Of a stretch of DNA of 64,000 nt, positions 1 to 9,238 are shown in pieces (positions within the stretch are counted from its first letter, which is position 1; each line of letters starts with the position of its first letter). A program made the translations under genes and the position numbers. The notes under the pieces were generated by a model. The model ran no database searches, was not told where the DNA came from, and saw nothing but the letters and a program-made list of their open reading frames with translations. Source of the stretch: JACPYG01 sp038063015 (GTDB lineage Bacteria; Patescibacteriota; Minisyncoccia; Minisyncoccales; Staskawiczbacteraceae); NCBI GenBank assembly GCA_038063015.1, contig JBBTVX010000001.1, positions 158,495 to 222,494 of the forward strand. The letters run 5' to 3'.

Positions 1-79
1 ACCCATATAAAGCCTCCAACTCCGGAGCTGTTTTGGATATTTTAGTCAATAAATTATATTATATCAATTTATAATCTTT

Positions 80-1093
80 ATGTCAAGAACTATAACAGAA
101 AAACCAGACAGTGATGATAACGTCCTATATTCTGCCCTAAGGCCTAAAAATTGGTCGGATTATGTTGGCCAAGAAAAAATCAAAGAGAATATAAGGATAA
201 TTTTAACAGCAGCCAAACAAAGAGGCCAGTCTCCCGACCATTTATTGCTTTACGGCAGTTCTGGTTTAGGAAAAACAACTTTAGCGCACTTGGTGGCAAT
301 TGAAATGGAAAAACAAATCAGAATAACTTCGGGCCCCGCGATTGAAAGAGCCGGAGATTTAGCGGCGATTTTAACTAATCTGTCAGAAGGAGATGTTTTA
401 TTTATTGATGAAATTCATAGAATAAATAAAACAATAGAAGAATATATATATCCCGCCATGGAGGATTATAAATTAAATCTTATTTTAGGCAAGGGTCCAA
501 TGGCCAGAACAATGGAGTTAAATTTGCCAAGGTTTACTTTAATTGGCGCCACAACAAGGCCGGGGTTGTTGTCTTCTCCTTTAAGGAGTCGGTTTGGCGC
601 AACTTTTCAGCTTAATTTTTATCAACAAGATAGCATTGAAAAAATAGTTGAAAGGTCAGCCAAAATTTTAGGACTACAAATAGAACCAGATGCAATAAAA
701 ACAATTGCTAAGCGCTCGCGCTTTACGCCAAGAGTTGCCAATCGTCTTTTAAAAAGAGTAAGGGACTTTGCCCAAGTAGAGGGAGACGGATTAGTCACAA
801 AAACTCTCACCGACCATGCTCTTCGTTTCTTAGAAATTGACGAAATGGGCCTTGAACACGGCGATAAAAGAATTTTGTTGGCGATTATAGAAAAATTTGA
901 AGGCGGTCCAGTGGGACTCCAGGCATTAGCGGCAGCCAGCTTTGAAGAAGAAGACACTATCTTAGATATTTATGAGCCTTATTTAATGCAATGCGGGTTT
1001 ATTGAAAGAACTCCCAAGGGCAGGATTGCCTCGCGCCTCGCCTACGAGCACCTAGGCATAAAACAAAAAGGAAATCAAAACCATCTTATTTAA
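80..1093 (+). CDS. ruvB: Holliday junction branch migration ATPase RuvB
   Basis: RuvB is the hexameric AAA+ motor that, with RuvA, drives branch migration of Holliday junctions so that RuvC can cut them. The 337-residue protein has family length. Visible are the N-terminal lead-in RPKNWSDYVGQ, a Walker A motif GSSGLGKT near residue 59, Walker B DEIH near residue 111, the sensor region GATTRPGLLSSPLRSRFG and the C-terminal winged-helix domain ending in RLAYEHLG. The stop lies one base before the next start, and ruvC follows two genes later, so the genes probably form one operon. No ruvA is seen in the window. Assignment is secure. Confidence 0.96.
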   Translation: MSRTITEKPDSDDNVLYSALRPKNWSDYVGQEKIKENIRIILTAAKQRGQSPDHLLLYGSSGLGKTTLAHLVAIEMEKQIRITSGPAIERAGDLAAILTNLSEGDVLFIDEIHRINKTIEEYIYPAMEDYKLNLILGKGPMARTMELNLPRFTLIGATTRPGLLSSPLRSRFGATFQLNFYQQDSIEKIVERSAKILGLQIEPDAIKTIAKRSRFTPRVANRLLKRVRDFAQVEGDGLVTKTLTDHALRFLEIDEMGLEHGDKRILLAIIEKFEGGPVGLQALAAASFEEEDTILDIYEPYLMQCGFIERTPKGRIASRLAYEHLGIKQKGNQNHLI

Positions 1094-1094
1094 A

Positions 1095-2129
1095 ATGAAA
1101 AAAGTTTTTATATTTTTAGTTCTATTATTATTTTCAGTTTTTGTTTCAGCGACTGATAAAGTGGAAATTAACACTGCCTCGCTGGAACAATTAGAGGAAA
1201 TAACAGGGGTGGGGCCGGTGATAGCGCAAAGAATAATAGACGCAAGGCCTTTTTCCTCGGTTGATGATTTACTAAGAGTAAAAGGCATAGGAGAAAAAAC
1301 TTTACAAAAAATTAAGGACCAAGGGCTCGCTTATGTCGGTGAAAAATCGAAAATTCTAAATTCGAAGTCCGAAATAAATTCAAATGAACAAAATTTAAAC
1401 ATTCAAAACACGGCAGAACAGCCAGGAGATGTCGGACTTCCCGCGGGGAGTNNNNNNNNNNCGGGAAGTCCGACATCTGGCGCCGAAGGCGCCGCTTCAC
1501 CGACCATTACTTATCCAAACGGAATTATTTTTAACGAAATTTTACCGAGCCCAAAAGGAGCTGATGAGGAAAACGAATGGATTGAGCTTTATAACACAAA
1601 TAATTTTGAAGTTGATTTATCTGGTTGGAAAATAAAAGACAAAGAAGGAACAACAACGAATTATTTTTTGTCTGAAAACACAAAAATATCTGCTTACGGT
1701 TATTTAGTTTTTAAAAGGCCTGATACAAAAATTACTTTAAACAATACAATTGACGGACTCTCTCTTTATTGGCCCAATGAAAAAATTATTGACTCTATAA
1801 ATTATGAAAAATCCCCCTCTAACCAATCGTATAATAAAATAGGGAAAAATTGGCAATGGAGCGCATCCCTAACCCCCGACACAAAAAATATTATTGCTCA
1901 AAACAACGCCGGATATGAACCAAAAAACTTGTCTAAAATTGAAAATTCTGGTAATAATAAGGAAACCGATAAGGGGTTAGTAGTTATTGGGCAACAAATA
2001 AATGGTCAAGAAAATATTAAAAACACAAATCCTTGGTTTTTGTTTTTAATCGCCCTCTCAATAACTATAATTTCTGCAATAATCGTCTTATTTATTAAAT
2101 TTAAAATAAATAATCATGTCGGGACATAG
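1095..2129 (+). CDS. Secreted/anchored helix-hairpin-helix plus lamin-tail-domain protein
   Basis: The protein starts with a signal peptide (KKVFIFLVLLLFSVFVSA), then a ComEA-like helix-hairpin-helix DNA-binding pair (INTASLEQLEEITGVGP and LLRVKGIGEKTLQKI), a low-complexity linker, a lamin-tail domain (FNEILPSPKG, NEWIELYN, LSGWKIKD) and a C-terminal membrane helix (FLFLIALSITIISAIIVLF). ComEA proteins bind incoming DNA during uptake, and lamin-tail domains are common in surface proteins of this group. A role in handling extracellular DNA is therefore an inference. The linker contains a palindrome and a 10-N assembly gap at 1452-1461, so the linker sequence and even the frame across it are unproven. 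The gene overlaps yebC by 14 bases. Confidence 0.75.
   Translation: MKKVFIFLVLLLFSVFVSATDKVEINTASLEQLEEITGVGPVIAQRIIDARPFSSVDDLLRVKGIGEKTLQKIKDQGLAYVGEKSKILNSKSEINSNEQNLNIQNTAEQPGDVGLPAGSXXXXGSPTSGAEGAASPTITYPNGIIFNEILPSPKGADEENEWIELYNTNNFEVDLSGWKIKDKEGTTTNYFLSENTKISAYGYLVFKRPDTKITLNNTIDGLSLYWPNEKIIDSINYEKSPSNQSYNKIGKNWQWSASLTPDTKNIIAQNNAGYEPKNLSKIENSGNNKETDKGLVVIGQQINGQENIKNTNPWFLFLIALSITIISAIIVLFIKFKINNHVGT
1428..1477. repeat. Palindromic repeat with assembly gap in its loop
   Basis: Arms GATGTCGGACTTCCCG (1428-1443) and its exact reverse complement (1462-1477) face each other across about 18 nt, of which 10 are N (1452-1461). The assembler apparently broke at the hairpin, so the loop length is unknown. 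The element lies in the disordered linker of the lamin-tail protein and is tolerated there. Confidence 0.85.
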
Positions 2130-2832
2130 TCATTTTAAAACCATAAAAGCGCAAAAAGAGGTTGCTGACGCGAAAAAAGGCAAAATCTTTTCTAAAATGG
2201 GCAGATTAATCACTATTGCTGTAAAAGATGCGGGAGGAGACCCTATAACCAATTCCAAACTAAGGCTCGCGATAGACCAAGCTAAAAAATTTAATATGCC
2301 CAAAGAGAACATTGAAAGGTCTATTAAAAAAGGTACTGGCGAATTAGCTGGAGAAAAATTAGAAGAAGTTTCTTTCGAGGGATTTGGACCTGGAGGAATT
2401 GCTATTATTATTGAAGGAATTACAGATAATAAAAATAGAACCTTGGGCGAAATAAAAACCATTCTAAACCAAAACAACGGCAAATTAGCCGGGGAAGGGG
2501 CTGTAAGATGGCTTTTTGATAAAAAAGGAGCAATTATAATAAATTGCGAAACAAAAATAAAAGAAGAATTAGAACTTTTGGCGATAGAGGTTGGAGCTGA
2601 AGATGTTTTTCAGAGCGACAACCTGCTTACCCTCTACACAAAACCGGAAGATTTGGAAAAAATAAAAAAAGCACTTGAGGAAAAACAAATAAAAACAGAG
2701 TCTGCTTCTTTGGAATGGGTTGCCAAGGAAGAGGTTGAGGTTTCCGATAAAGAAAAAGGGGCTTCACAGAGACTTTTTGAGGCATTAGATGAAAGCGACG
2801 ATGTTAATGATATTTACTCAAATTTAAAATAA
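2116..2832 (+). CDS. yebC: YebC/PmpR family protein
   Basis: The 238-residue protein has the family signature start MSGHSHFKTIKAQKEVADAKKGK and the central SFEGFGPGGIAIIIEG and TDNKNRTLGEIKTIL blocks. YebC proteins were described as transcription regulators, and more recent work links the family to translation of proline-rich stretches by the ribosome. The gene sits between the lamin-tail gene (14-base overlap) and ruvC (3-base gap), the classical yebC-ruvC pairing, which supports co-transcription. The initiator region ATGTCGGGACATAGTC resembles the arm of a palindromic repeat found at 31351-31406, but here no second arm is seen. Confidence 0.93.
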   Translation: MSGHSHFKTIKAQKEVADAKKGKIFSKMGRLITIAVKDAGGDPITNSKLRLAIDQAKKFNMPKENIERSIKKGTGELAGEKLEEVSFEGFGPGGIAIIIEGITDNKNRTLGEIKTILNQNNGKLAGEGAVRWLFDKKGAIIINCETKIKEELELLAIEVGAEDVFQSDNLLTLYTKPEDLEKIKKALEEKQIKTESASLEWVAKEEVEVSDKEKGASQRLFEALDESDDVNDIYSNLK

Positions 2833-2835
2833 TAT

Positions 2836-3333
2836 ATGATAATTATCGGAATCGACCCTGGGTCGGTGATCGTCGGATACTGCATTATTAAAAAAAATAA
2901 AAACCGAAGCTTGGAAGTTATTGATTTTGGCTGCATAATCACTGATAAATTTACCACAACGGGAGAGAGGTTAAAAAAAATATATAAAGAAATAACAAAA
3001 CTTATAGAAAAACATAGACCAGAAATAGTATCTGTCGAAACTTTATTTTTTTTCAAAAATTTAAAAACCGTTATGCCTGTAAGCCAAACAAAGGGCGTTA
3101 TATTGCTGGCGGCGGCTCAAAAGAAAATACCTCTTTTTGAGTTCACGCCCCTTCAAATAAAGATGACTATTACTGGTTACGGCAGGGCGGAAAAAAAACA
3201 AGTTCAAGAAATGATAAAAAAAACAGTGGATATTAGTAATTTTGACCTTAAAAAAAATAATAGAAAAAAAGATGACGCTTTTGATGCGTTAGGAGTGGCG
3301 ATTTGCGCCGCCTTAAAATGTCCGCTCTGTTAG
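2836..3333 (+). CDS. ruvC: Holliday junction resolvase RuvC
   Basis: RuvC is the RNase H-fold endonuclease that cuts Holliday junctions symmetrically. The 165-residue protein has the expected acidic residues: Asp in IIGIDPGS at the N-terminus, Glu in VSVETLFFFKN, and the C-terminal DDAFDALGVA motif. The Lys/Arg-rich PLQIKMTITGYGRAEKKQV loop is also typical. It follows yebC by three bases and completes the ruvB-x-yebC-ruvC group. A strong promoter follows immediately downstream, so the operon probably ends here. Confidence 0.95.
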   Translation: MIIIGIDPGSVIVGYCIIKKNKNRSLEVIDFGCIITDKFTTTGERLKKIYKEITKLIEKHRPEIVSVETLFFFKNLKTVMPVSQTKGVILLAAAQKKIPLFEFTPLQIKMTITGYGRAEKKQVQEMIKKTVDISNFDLKKNNRKKDDAFDALGVAICAALKCPLC

Positions 3334-3353
3334 GCCTGTGGAAAAGTAAAGGG

Positions 3354-3381
3354 TTGACAATAGTTTATGAAAAAATATAAT
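3354..3381 (+). promoter_or_regulatory. Sigma70-type promoter
   Basis: TTGACA at 3354-3359 and TATAAT at 3376-3381 are both perfect consensus hexamers with a 16-bp spacer. They stand just upstream of the small acidic gene at 3467 and face it. Confidence 0.75.
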
Positions 3382-3466
3382 AGGGACAAAGGGTCTATTA
3401 ACAAAGCTTGTTTTTTAAAATAAACCCATAAAAATGCGTTTATTTTTTAAAAATAAGTTGTAAAAT

Positions 3467-3619
3467 ATGGAAGAGGAATTTTTAACTAAGCTTATAAACC
3501 AAGAAGATGATTTTGACGATGATACATGGAACGACGCCGAGGAAGAGGAGGAATTAGAAGAAGCCGAAGGCGAGGATGATGATGAAAAATTAGATGACGA
3601 AGAATTGGAAACAGAATAA
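3467..3619 (+). CDS. Small highly acidic protein
   Basis: A 50-residue reading frame starts MEEEFLTKLINQ and continues almost wholly with Asp and Glu (DDFDDDTWND, EEEEELEEAE, EDDDEKLDDEELETE). It lies between a perfect promoter and a convincing rho-independent terminator, so it is a monocistronic unit, and that context is the main argument that it is real. The function is unknown. The acidity could suit a ribosome, polymerase or nucleic-acid-mimic partner, but nothing in the sequence proves this. The end of the family of RNA polymerase delta-like acidic tails is another possibility. Confidence 0.6.
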   Translation: MEEEFLTKLINQEDDFDDDTWNDAEEEEELEEAEGEDDDEKLDDEELETE

Positions 3620-3628
3620 AAAACATAG

Positions 3629-3661
3629 CCCCGTTAATAAAAAAATAAAAACGGGGTTTTT
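3629..3661 (+). terminator. Rho-independent terminator
   Basis: Stem CCCCGTT (3629-3635) pairs with AACGGGG (3650-3656) and is followed by a T run. It ends the acidic-protein transcript. Confidence 0.8.
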
Positions 3662-3667
3662 GTTTTA

Positions 3668-5833
3668 ATGTATAATAAAAAAATGTTAAAAACAAAAAAA
3701 GGAAAAGGAGCGCGAAAAGTCGCTTTGGCGTTTTTAAAATATTTATTTTTCTTGTTTTTGACTGGATGCGCGCTTATTATATTTTTGTTTTTTTATTACA
3801 CCTATGATTTACCGAGACCAGAAAAGTTCACCGAAAGTCCATTTATACAATCAACTAAAATTTACGACAGAACAGGTAAAATACTTTTATACGATATTTA
3901 CGGCAATGAAAAAAGAGAAATTATTTCTTTTTCTCAAATATCCGACAATTTAAAACGCGCGATACTTGCTTCGGAAGACGCCAGATTTTACGAGCATAAT
4001 GGCATAGATTTTGAGGGCGTGATAAGGGCGATTTTAATTGATTTTAAATTACAGACTGCCAGCCAGGGAGCATCAACGATAACCCAGCAGCTTATCCGTT
4101 CTGTTTACCTAACAAGACAAAAAACTATCGGCAGAAAAATAAGAGAGGTTGTTTTAAGTTTAGAAATAGAAAGAAGATATTCAAAAGACCAAATTTTTGA
4201 ATGGTATTTAAATCAAATTCCTTTGGGGGGGAGCATTTATGGCGTTGAGGCGGCTAGCCAGTCATATTTTAAAAAGTCTTCATTTAATCTTTCCTTGGCG
4301 GAAGCTGCCACATTAACGTCAATGATAAAAGCTCCAAGCCACTATTCCCCGTACGGACCGAACAAAAACAAACTATTAGAAGAAAAGGATTATGTATTAA
4401 GAAGAATGGAAAAGCTCGGATATATCACAAAAGACCAATTAGAAAAAGCGAAACAAGAAAAAATAATTTTTGCTGAAAATATAATACCTATAAAAGCCCC
4501 GCACTTTGTGATGTATGTTAAAAAATATCTGGAAGGCAAATATGGCGAAGATTTTCTTAAAGAAAAAGGATTAAAAGTTTATACGACACTGGATTGGGAG
4601 TTGCAAGATTACGCCGAGCAAATAATAAAATCTGCCGATGAAACAAATAAAACATTTAATGCAAACAATGTCGCTTTGGTTGTTATTGCTCCAAAAACAG
4701 GAGAAATTTTATCTTTGATTGGTTCTAAAGATTATTTTGAAAAATCATATCCTGAGGGTTGCGATGAAACTCCGCAGGGCCTTTGTTCTTTTACTCCAAA
4801 ATTTGACGTGGCCACAATGGGCCTTCGGCAGCCGGGGTCGGCTTTTAAGCCTTTTGTTTACGCTACGGCGTTTAAAAAAGGATATACCCCAGATACTGTG
4901 CTTTGGGATGTAAAAACCGAATTTAACCCCTATTGTAGCCCCTATGCGAACCAATCTAAAGATATGTATGGATTAGAATGTTATCATCCTCAAAATTACG
5001 ACGGCACGTATAGGGGAAAAGTTTCTTTGCGTCAAGCATTGGCCGGGTCTCTAAACTTGCCCGCGGTTAAAACTTTATATTTGTCGGGACTAAAAGACAG
5101 CCTGCAAACAGCCCAAAACCTCGGGATTACAACTTTAAATGAACCGGATCGTTATGGATTATCTTTGGTGCTGGGTGGAGGAGAGGTAATATTATTAGAA
5201 ATGACTTCTGCTTACAGCGTGTTCGCCGCAGAGGGGTTGAGAACTCCGCCTGTTAGTATTTTAAAAATAGAAGATAATGAAGGAAAAACTATTGAACAAA
5301 ATAAAAAAGAACCCACTAAGGTTTTAGACACGCAGGTAGCGAGACAAATAAATAATATTTTATCTGACAACTCGGCTAGAGCTCCTATTTTTGGAACAAA
5401 TAACGCGCTGTATTTTGACGGCTATCAAGTTGCCGCAAAAACCGGAACCACGCAGTATTTTAACGACGCATGGACAATGGGATATACTCCGTCTGCGGCA
5501 GTCGGGGTTTGGGTTGGAAATAATGACAATTCCTCAACAAATAAAAAAACCGGCATTGGATTGGCGGCTCCGATTTGGAGAAAAGTAATACAAAAATTAT
5601 TAGAAACCTATGTGGTAGAAAACTTTGTTCCCCCAGACCCAATAACAAATATAAATCCTGTTTTATTGGGCCAAACAGACCCCAATAATCCTCATAGTAT
5701 TTTATACTATATTAACAAAGACAATCCCTTGGGTCCCCCTCCTCAAAACCCAACAGACGACATTGAATATCTTTTTTGGGAGATTGGCGTTAAAAATTGG
5801 TTAGAGAACAAAACATTATTTCCAACCGAATAA
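3668..5833 (+). CDS. Class A penicillin-binding protein (transglycosylase/transpeptidase)
   Basis: This bifunctional enzyme polymerises and cross-links peptidoglycan at the outer face of the membrane. One N-terminal membrane helix (ALAFLKYLFFLFLTGCALIIFLFFYY) is followed by the glycosyltransferase domain (EDARFYEHNGID, QGASTITQQLIR, ERRYSKDQIFEWYLNQI) and a transpeptidase domain with the SxxK box RQPGSAFKPF, SLN and KTGTTQYFNDAW. The 721 residues match PBP1A length. No clear ribosome site is seen. A TATAAT overlaps the first ATG (3668), so the in-frame ATG at 3683 (MLKTKKGKG) may be the true start. It converges on dnaN with only ten bases between them. Confidence 0.93.
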   Translation: MYNKKMLKTKKGKGARKVALAFLKYLFFLFLTGCALIIFLFFYYTYDLPRPEKFTESPFIQSTKIYDRTGKILLYDIYGNEKREIISFSQISDNLKRAILASEDARFYEHNGIDFEGVIRAILIDFKLQTASQGASTITQQLIRSVYLTRQKTIGRKIREVVLSLEIERRYSKDQIFEWYLNQIPLGGSIYGVEAASQSYFKKSSFNLSLAEAATLTSMIKAPSHYSPYGPNKNKLLEEKDYVLRRMEKLGYITKDQLEKAKQEKIIFAENIIPIKAPHFVMYVKKYLEGKYGEDFLKEKGLKVYTTLDWELQDYAEQIIKSADETNKTFNANNVALVVIAPKTGEILSLIGSKDYFEKSYPEGCDETPQGLCSFTPKFDVATMGLRQPGSAFKPFVYATAFKKGYTPDTVLWDVKTEFNPYCSPYANQSKDMYGLECYHPQNYDGTYRGKVSLRQALAGSLNLPAVKTLYLSGLKDSLQTAQNLGITTLNEPDRYGLSLVLGGGEVILLEMTSAYSVFAAEGLRTPPVSILKIEDNEGKTIEQNKKEPTKVLDTQVARQINNILSDNSARAPIFGTNNALYFDGYQVAAKTGTTQYFNDAWTMGYTPSAAVGVWVGNNDNSSTNKKTGIGLAAPIWRKVIQKLLETYVVENFVPPDPITNINPVLLGQTDPNNPHSILYYINKDNPLGPPPQNPTDDIEYLFWEIGVKNWLENKTLFPTE

Positions 5834-5843
5834 CATTTTAACT

Positions 5844-6974
5844 TTAGGCCTCTGTTGATTTAATGGGCATTACCACATAAAGATAACTTATGTCTCCCAC
5901 TGGTCGCAACACACAAGGCCCCTCTTCTTTATTTAAATCAAAAAAAACCTCAGAGCTTTTAATTTTTAAAAGTCCGTCTGTTAAAAATTTGTGATTAAAA
6001 GAAACCTCTATTGGATCGCCTTCTATTTTTGCCGACATCGTCGATCTACTTTCTCCAATATCTGGATCTTTGGCAAATATTTCTACTTCTTTGTTCTCGG
6101 TTTTTATAGTAAATTTTATTTCATTGATTTTGCCAGAAAACAAAGATGCTGTTTTAATTTGATTTAAAAACTCGTCTCTTTTTAAAACAACGCGCGTTTT
6201 AAATTTTTTAGGAATAATGTCTTGGTAGTTTGGATATTCTCCTTCTATCAACCGGGAGATAATTTGAATTTGCGGGTGGGGCGTTTCTTTCATTGGAAAT
6301 TCAAACATTGTTTGGTTTGGTGAAAAATATATTTTTAAAATGCCTTCTTTCTCTCCTAAAATATTCATCATTTCTCTTGCGGGTTTTTGCGGAAGAATAA
6401 AAGAGCGGTCTTTTTCAAGCGGTTTTTCCAGGGAAACGCCTTTTTCGGCCAATCTAAAACTATCTGTGGCTACAATTTTTATTAAATTTTTAGAAAAAAG
6501 AAAATAAACGCCCGATATTTCTGGTCTTGTCTGCGATAAAGACGAAAAATCCACTACTTGAGAAAGCCCTTGGCAAAACTTTTTATTATCCACCTCTAAA
6601 AATTCTAAATCTTTAAATTCTGGAATAATTGGAAATTCTTCCGGGTTATATCCATGAATTTGGGTTTTAAAATTTTTACACTCAATTTCTATATTTTGAC
6701 CATTAGCCCCTATAGATATTTTTTCGTCCGGCAAAGAAGAAATAAAACTGGAAAGAAGTTTCGCAGGAACAACCACTTTGCCTTTTTTTACAATTCTGGT
6801 TAAAATCCACAACTTTATAGCTGTTTCTAAATCGGTGGAGTTCAAGCTTAAAAAATTATCCTCTGTATTAATTAAAACATTGTCTAAAATTGGCAAAGAC
6901 AAATTTTTACCAACGACCTTCTCTATAATACTTAAACCAGTTTTTAAATTTTCTTTTAAAATCTCTATTTTCAT
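5844..6974 (-). CDS. dnaN: DNA polymerase III sliding clamp (beta subunit)
   Basis: The beta clamp encircles DNA and holds the replicative polymerase. The 376-residue protein has the three repeated clamp folds. Recognisable parts are the start MKIEILKENLKTGLSIIEKVV, LPILDNVLI, the middle KIVATDSFRLAEK and the C-terminal YVVMPIKSTEA, corresponding to the usual VMPM end that lines the partner-binding pocket. It lies 211 bp downstream of dnaA in the same direction, the common bacterial origin order. Confidence 0.95.
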   Translation of the reverse strand: MKIEILKENLKTGLSIIEKVVGKNLSLPILDNVLINTEDNFLSLNSTDLETAIKLWILTRIVKKGKVVVPAKLLSSFISSLPDEKISIGANGQNIEIECKNFKTQIHGYNPEEFPIIPEFKDLEFLEVDNKKFCQGLSQVVDFSSLSQTRPEISGVYFLFSKNLIKIVATDSFRLAEKGVSLEKPLEKDRSFILPQKPAREMMNILGEKEGILKIYFSPNQTMFEFPMKETPHPQIQIISRLIEGEYPNYQDIIPKKFKTRVVLKRDEFLNQIKTASLFSGKINEIKFTIKTENKEVEIFAKDPDIGESRSTMSAKIEGDPIEVSFNHKFLTDGLLKIKSSEVFFDLNKEEGPCVLRPVGDISYLYVVMPIKSTEA

Positions 6975-7185
6975 AATAATTAATAATATATTTATTTAAT
7001 TATATTATTGTTATTGTTATTGTTAGTATTTGAGTTTTATTTTTTTAAAAAAATAATTTACGCTTATTTAGTATTATTTTTTTAAAAAAATAACTGTGGA
7101 AATCTTGTGTTTGGGGGATTATAAAAAAATGTGTATTGTTTTATTATTTTTTTATTAAAATAAATACATTATTATTTTAATTCTT
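6975..7185. other. AT-rich dnaA-dnaN intergenic region, candidate part of oriC
   Basis: A 211-bp gap of almost pure A+T, with T-runs, TTTTTTTAAAAAAATAA palindromes at about 7043 and 7079, and one DnaA-box-like TGTGGAAAT near 7095. A TTATCCACT lies just inside the dnaA 3' end (about 7187). Strand opening at an origin would fit, but boxes are few. This is a candidate only. Confidence 0.4.
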
Positions 7186-8544
7186 TTATCCACTATATAT
7201 CCTCTGTTTTATTAACCCCAACTCCTCTGTTAGTTTGTTATTTTCTTCACTTTCTTGGAGAATTTTTTTATAAGCGTAAATCGCTGTTGTGTGGTCTTTG
7301 CCGCCAAACTTTCTAGCAATAGCCGGAAAGGAATATTTTAACTCTCTTCTTAATAAAAACATAGCTATTTGTCTTGGTTTTACTATTTCCTTGCGTCTTG
7401 TCGGGTCAAAAAGGCTTTTTTCCTCCAAATTATAAAATTTAGAAACGATTTCAATAATTTTTTTATAATTAGCCACATCAAAAGGAGAAAAAACAAAACC
7501 CCTTAAAAGTTTTTTTGACGTTTCAAGGTTGGGGATATTGTTGTTTATTTTGAAAAAAATTAACAACCTATTTAAAGCCCCCTCTAATTCCCGAATATTT
7601 TTTTTTACGTTTGTGGCAACATAGTCTAAAACATCCTCTGGAAGTTCCATGTTTTTTTCCTGAAGTTTTGTTTTTAAAATAACTAATCTCGTCTCGTAAT
7701 CTGGCAAGCTTACATCTGCAATCATCCCCCCTTCAAACCTAGACCTAAGACGATCTTCTAGTTCGGGGATAGCGTTCGGAGGCCTGTCCGAAGAAAGAAT
7801 TATTTGTTTATTTTTTTCATATAAAGAGTTAAAAACATGAAAAAATTCTTCCTGACTTTTGTTTTTTCCCGCTATAAACTGTATATCGTCAATAATTAAA
7901 ACATCTATGGGCGACAAACTAGCCTTAAAAACCTCCATAGTGTTTGTTCTTATAGCGGAGACAATACCAGACACGAATTTTTCTGAGGAAATATACCGAA
8001 CTTTCTTTTTTTTGGGACTATCAGCCACTTTATTTCCAATAGCCTGGATAAGATGTGTTTTTCCCAGCCCCACCCCCCCATAAATAAATAAAGGATTGTA
8101 CGCAAATCCAGAATTATCTGAAACAGCAAGCGCGGCCGCGTGGGCCAACTCATTAAAAGACCCTACCACAAAATTATCAAAAGTATAGCGGGGGTTTAAA
8201 TTGGTTTCTTTATTAGTTTTAAACTCGTCAAATTTTAACTGTTCGGTTTCAACCGCGTCTTTTTCTATTAGAACCTTTAGGGCAGGGGTTTTTTGATTTT
8301 GCGACTTTATAACAAAAGACAGGTCTTTTATTTTATCATCTATATCGTGCAGTGTTTTTAAAATCAATTTATTATATTTATTGCTCAGCCACTCTTTAGA
8401 AAAAGCGTTAGGAACAGAAATAACTACCGTTTCATTATCCTTAGAAACAATTTCAGTATTTTGGAACCATGTAGCAAAATTGGCTTTAGAAATATGAAAT
8501 TGCATTTGGGCTAAAACCGATTGCCAAAGTTCATTATTGTTCAT
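7186..8544 (-). CDS. dnaA: Chromosomal replication initiator DnaA
   Basis: DnaA is the AAA+ initiator that binds DnaA boxes and opens the origin. The protein has domain I (ELWQSVLAQMQFHISKANFATWF), a short linker, the AAA+ domain (NPLFIYGGVGLGKTHLIQAIGN, DVLIIDDIQFIAGK, LSSDRPPNAIPELEDRLRSRFEGG) and domain IV with the DnaA signature GGKDHTTAIYAYKKI. The ATG at 8544 (MNNNELW) is preferred over a TTG two codons upstream. It is divergent from rpmH, the classical origin arrangement. Confidence 0.96.
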   Translation of the reverse strand: MNNNELWQSVLAQMQFHISKANFATWFQNTEIVSKDNETVVISVPNAFSKEWLSNKYNKLILKTLHDIDDKIKDLSFVIKSQNQKTPALKVLIEKDAVETEQLKFDEFKTNKETNLNPRYTFDNFVVGSFNELAHAAALAVSDNSGFAYNPLFIYGGVGLGKTHLIQAIGNKVADSPKKKKVRYISSEKFVSGIVSAIRTNTMEVFKASLSPIDVLIIDDIQFIAGKNKSQEEFFHVFNSLYEKNKQIILSSDRPPNAIPELEDRLRSRFEGGMIADVSLPDYETRLVILKTKLQEKNMELPEDVLDYVATNVKKNIRELEGALNRLLIFFKINNNIPNLETSKKLLRGFVFSPFDVANYKKIIEIVSKFYNLEEKSLFDPTRRKEIVKPRQIAMFLLRRELKYSFPAIARKFGGKDHTTAIYAYKKILQESEENNKLTEELGLIKQRIYSG

Positions 8545-8550
8545 AAACAA

Positions 8551-8748
8551 GGTTAAAAATTAAAAACTTATAATAATACTTCATTTTTTCTTTTATTTGA
8601 ATGTTTGTCAAATCAAAACAAATCATCGGTTTATGTTATTAAGCTGTGGACAACCTGTGCGTTATATTTTGAGCTAAAACTTATATTGACCAGACCAATT
8701 TTTTATATTATACTAATATATTATACTAATTAAAAAATAAAAGCCAAT
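8551..8748. promoter_or_regulatory. Divergent dnaA/rpmH control region with DnaA box
   Basis: The 198-bp gap between dnaA and rpmH holds a DnaA-box-like TGTGGACAA at 8645-8653 (reverse complement TTGTCCACA). A rpmH-directed promoter follows, TTGACC at 8686-8691 with TATACT at 8709-8714 and a 17-bp spacer. DnaA autoregulation or origin function at this site is inferred from position. Confidence 0.6.
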
Positions 8749-8889
8749 ATGAGTTTTACGTATAAGCCAAAAAAGAAAAAAAGGAGGAGAACACACGGTT
8801 TTTTAAAAAGAAAACAAACCAAAACAGGCCGAACGGTTGTAAAAAACAGGAGAAAAAAAGGCAGGAAAAGATTAACGGTAAAAAAATAA
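8749..8889 (+). CDS. rpmH: Ribosomal protein bL34
   Basis: A 46-residue, extremely basic protein (MSFTYKPKKKKRRRTHGFLKR, then TGRTVVKNRRKKGRKRLTV). It fits the bL34 pattern of KRTYQPSKRKR-HGFRARM-T-GR-VL--RR-KGR-RL, with an extra basic stretch near the start. bL34 sits in the large subunit near the 23S rRNA 5' domain. The gene directly precedes rnpA, the universal bacterial order, which makes the call secure despite its size. Confidence 0.93.
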   Translation: MSFTYKPKKKKRRRTHGFLKRKQTKTGRTVVKNRRKKGRKRLTVKK

Positions 8890-8890
8890 C

Positions 8891-9238
8891 ATGTTATCGA
8901 AGATAAACCGACTTAGAAAAGAAAAAGACTTCGAGACGCTTTTTAAAAAAGGAAAAAGTTTTAGAAATGGTTTTCTAATATTAAAAATAGTCCAAAACAA
9001 CTTAGAAGAAAGCCGTTTTGGTTTTATTGTAAGCCAAAAAGTTTCTAAAAAAGCAGCTTTGAGGAATAAAATAAAAAGAAGAATAAGGGCTGTCGCGCGG
9101 CAAAATATTAAAAAAATCAGAAAAGGAATAGACGTTGCGCTGATTGCTCTTCCCGGCTTAGAAAAAAAGAATTTTTTAGAAACAAAAGAAATTTTAAATG
9201 CCCTTCTTAAAAACATAACAACAAACTTAAATGTTTGA
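8891..9238 (+). CDS. rnpA: Ribonuclease P protein component
   Basis: The basic protein subunit of RNase P, which helps the catalytic RNA cut 5' leaders from pre-tRNAs. The 115-residue sequence has KDFETLFKKGKSFRN near the start and the RNR-like motif AALRNKIKRRIRAVARQN, with FGFIVSQKVSKKA before it. It begins one base after the rpmH stop and overlaps yidC by eight bases, so rpmH-rnpA-yidC-jag is a tight operon. The RNA subunit gene was not seen in the window. Confidence 0.94.
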   Translation: MLSKINRLRKEKDFETLFKKGKSFRNGFLILKIVQNNLEESRFGFIVSQKVSKKAALRNKIKRRIRAVARQNIKKIRKGIDVALIALPGLEKKNFLETKEILNALLKNITTNLNV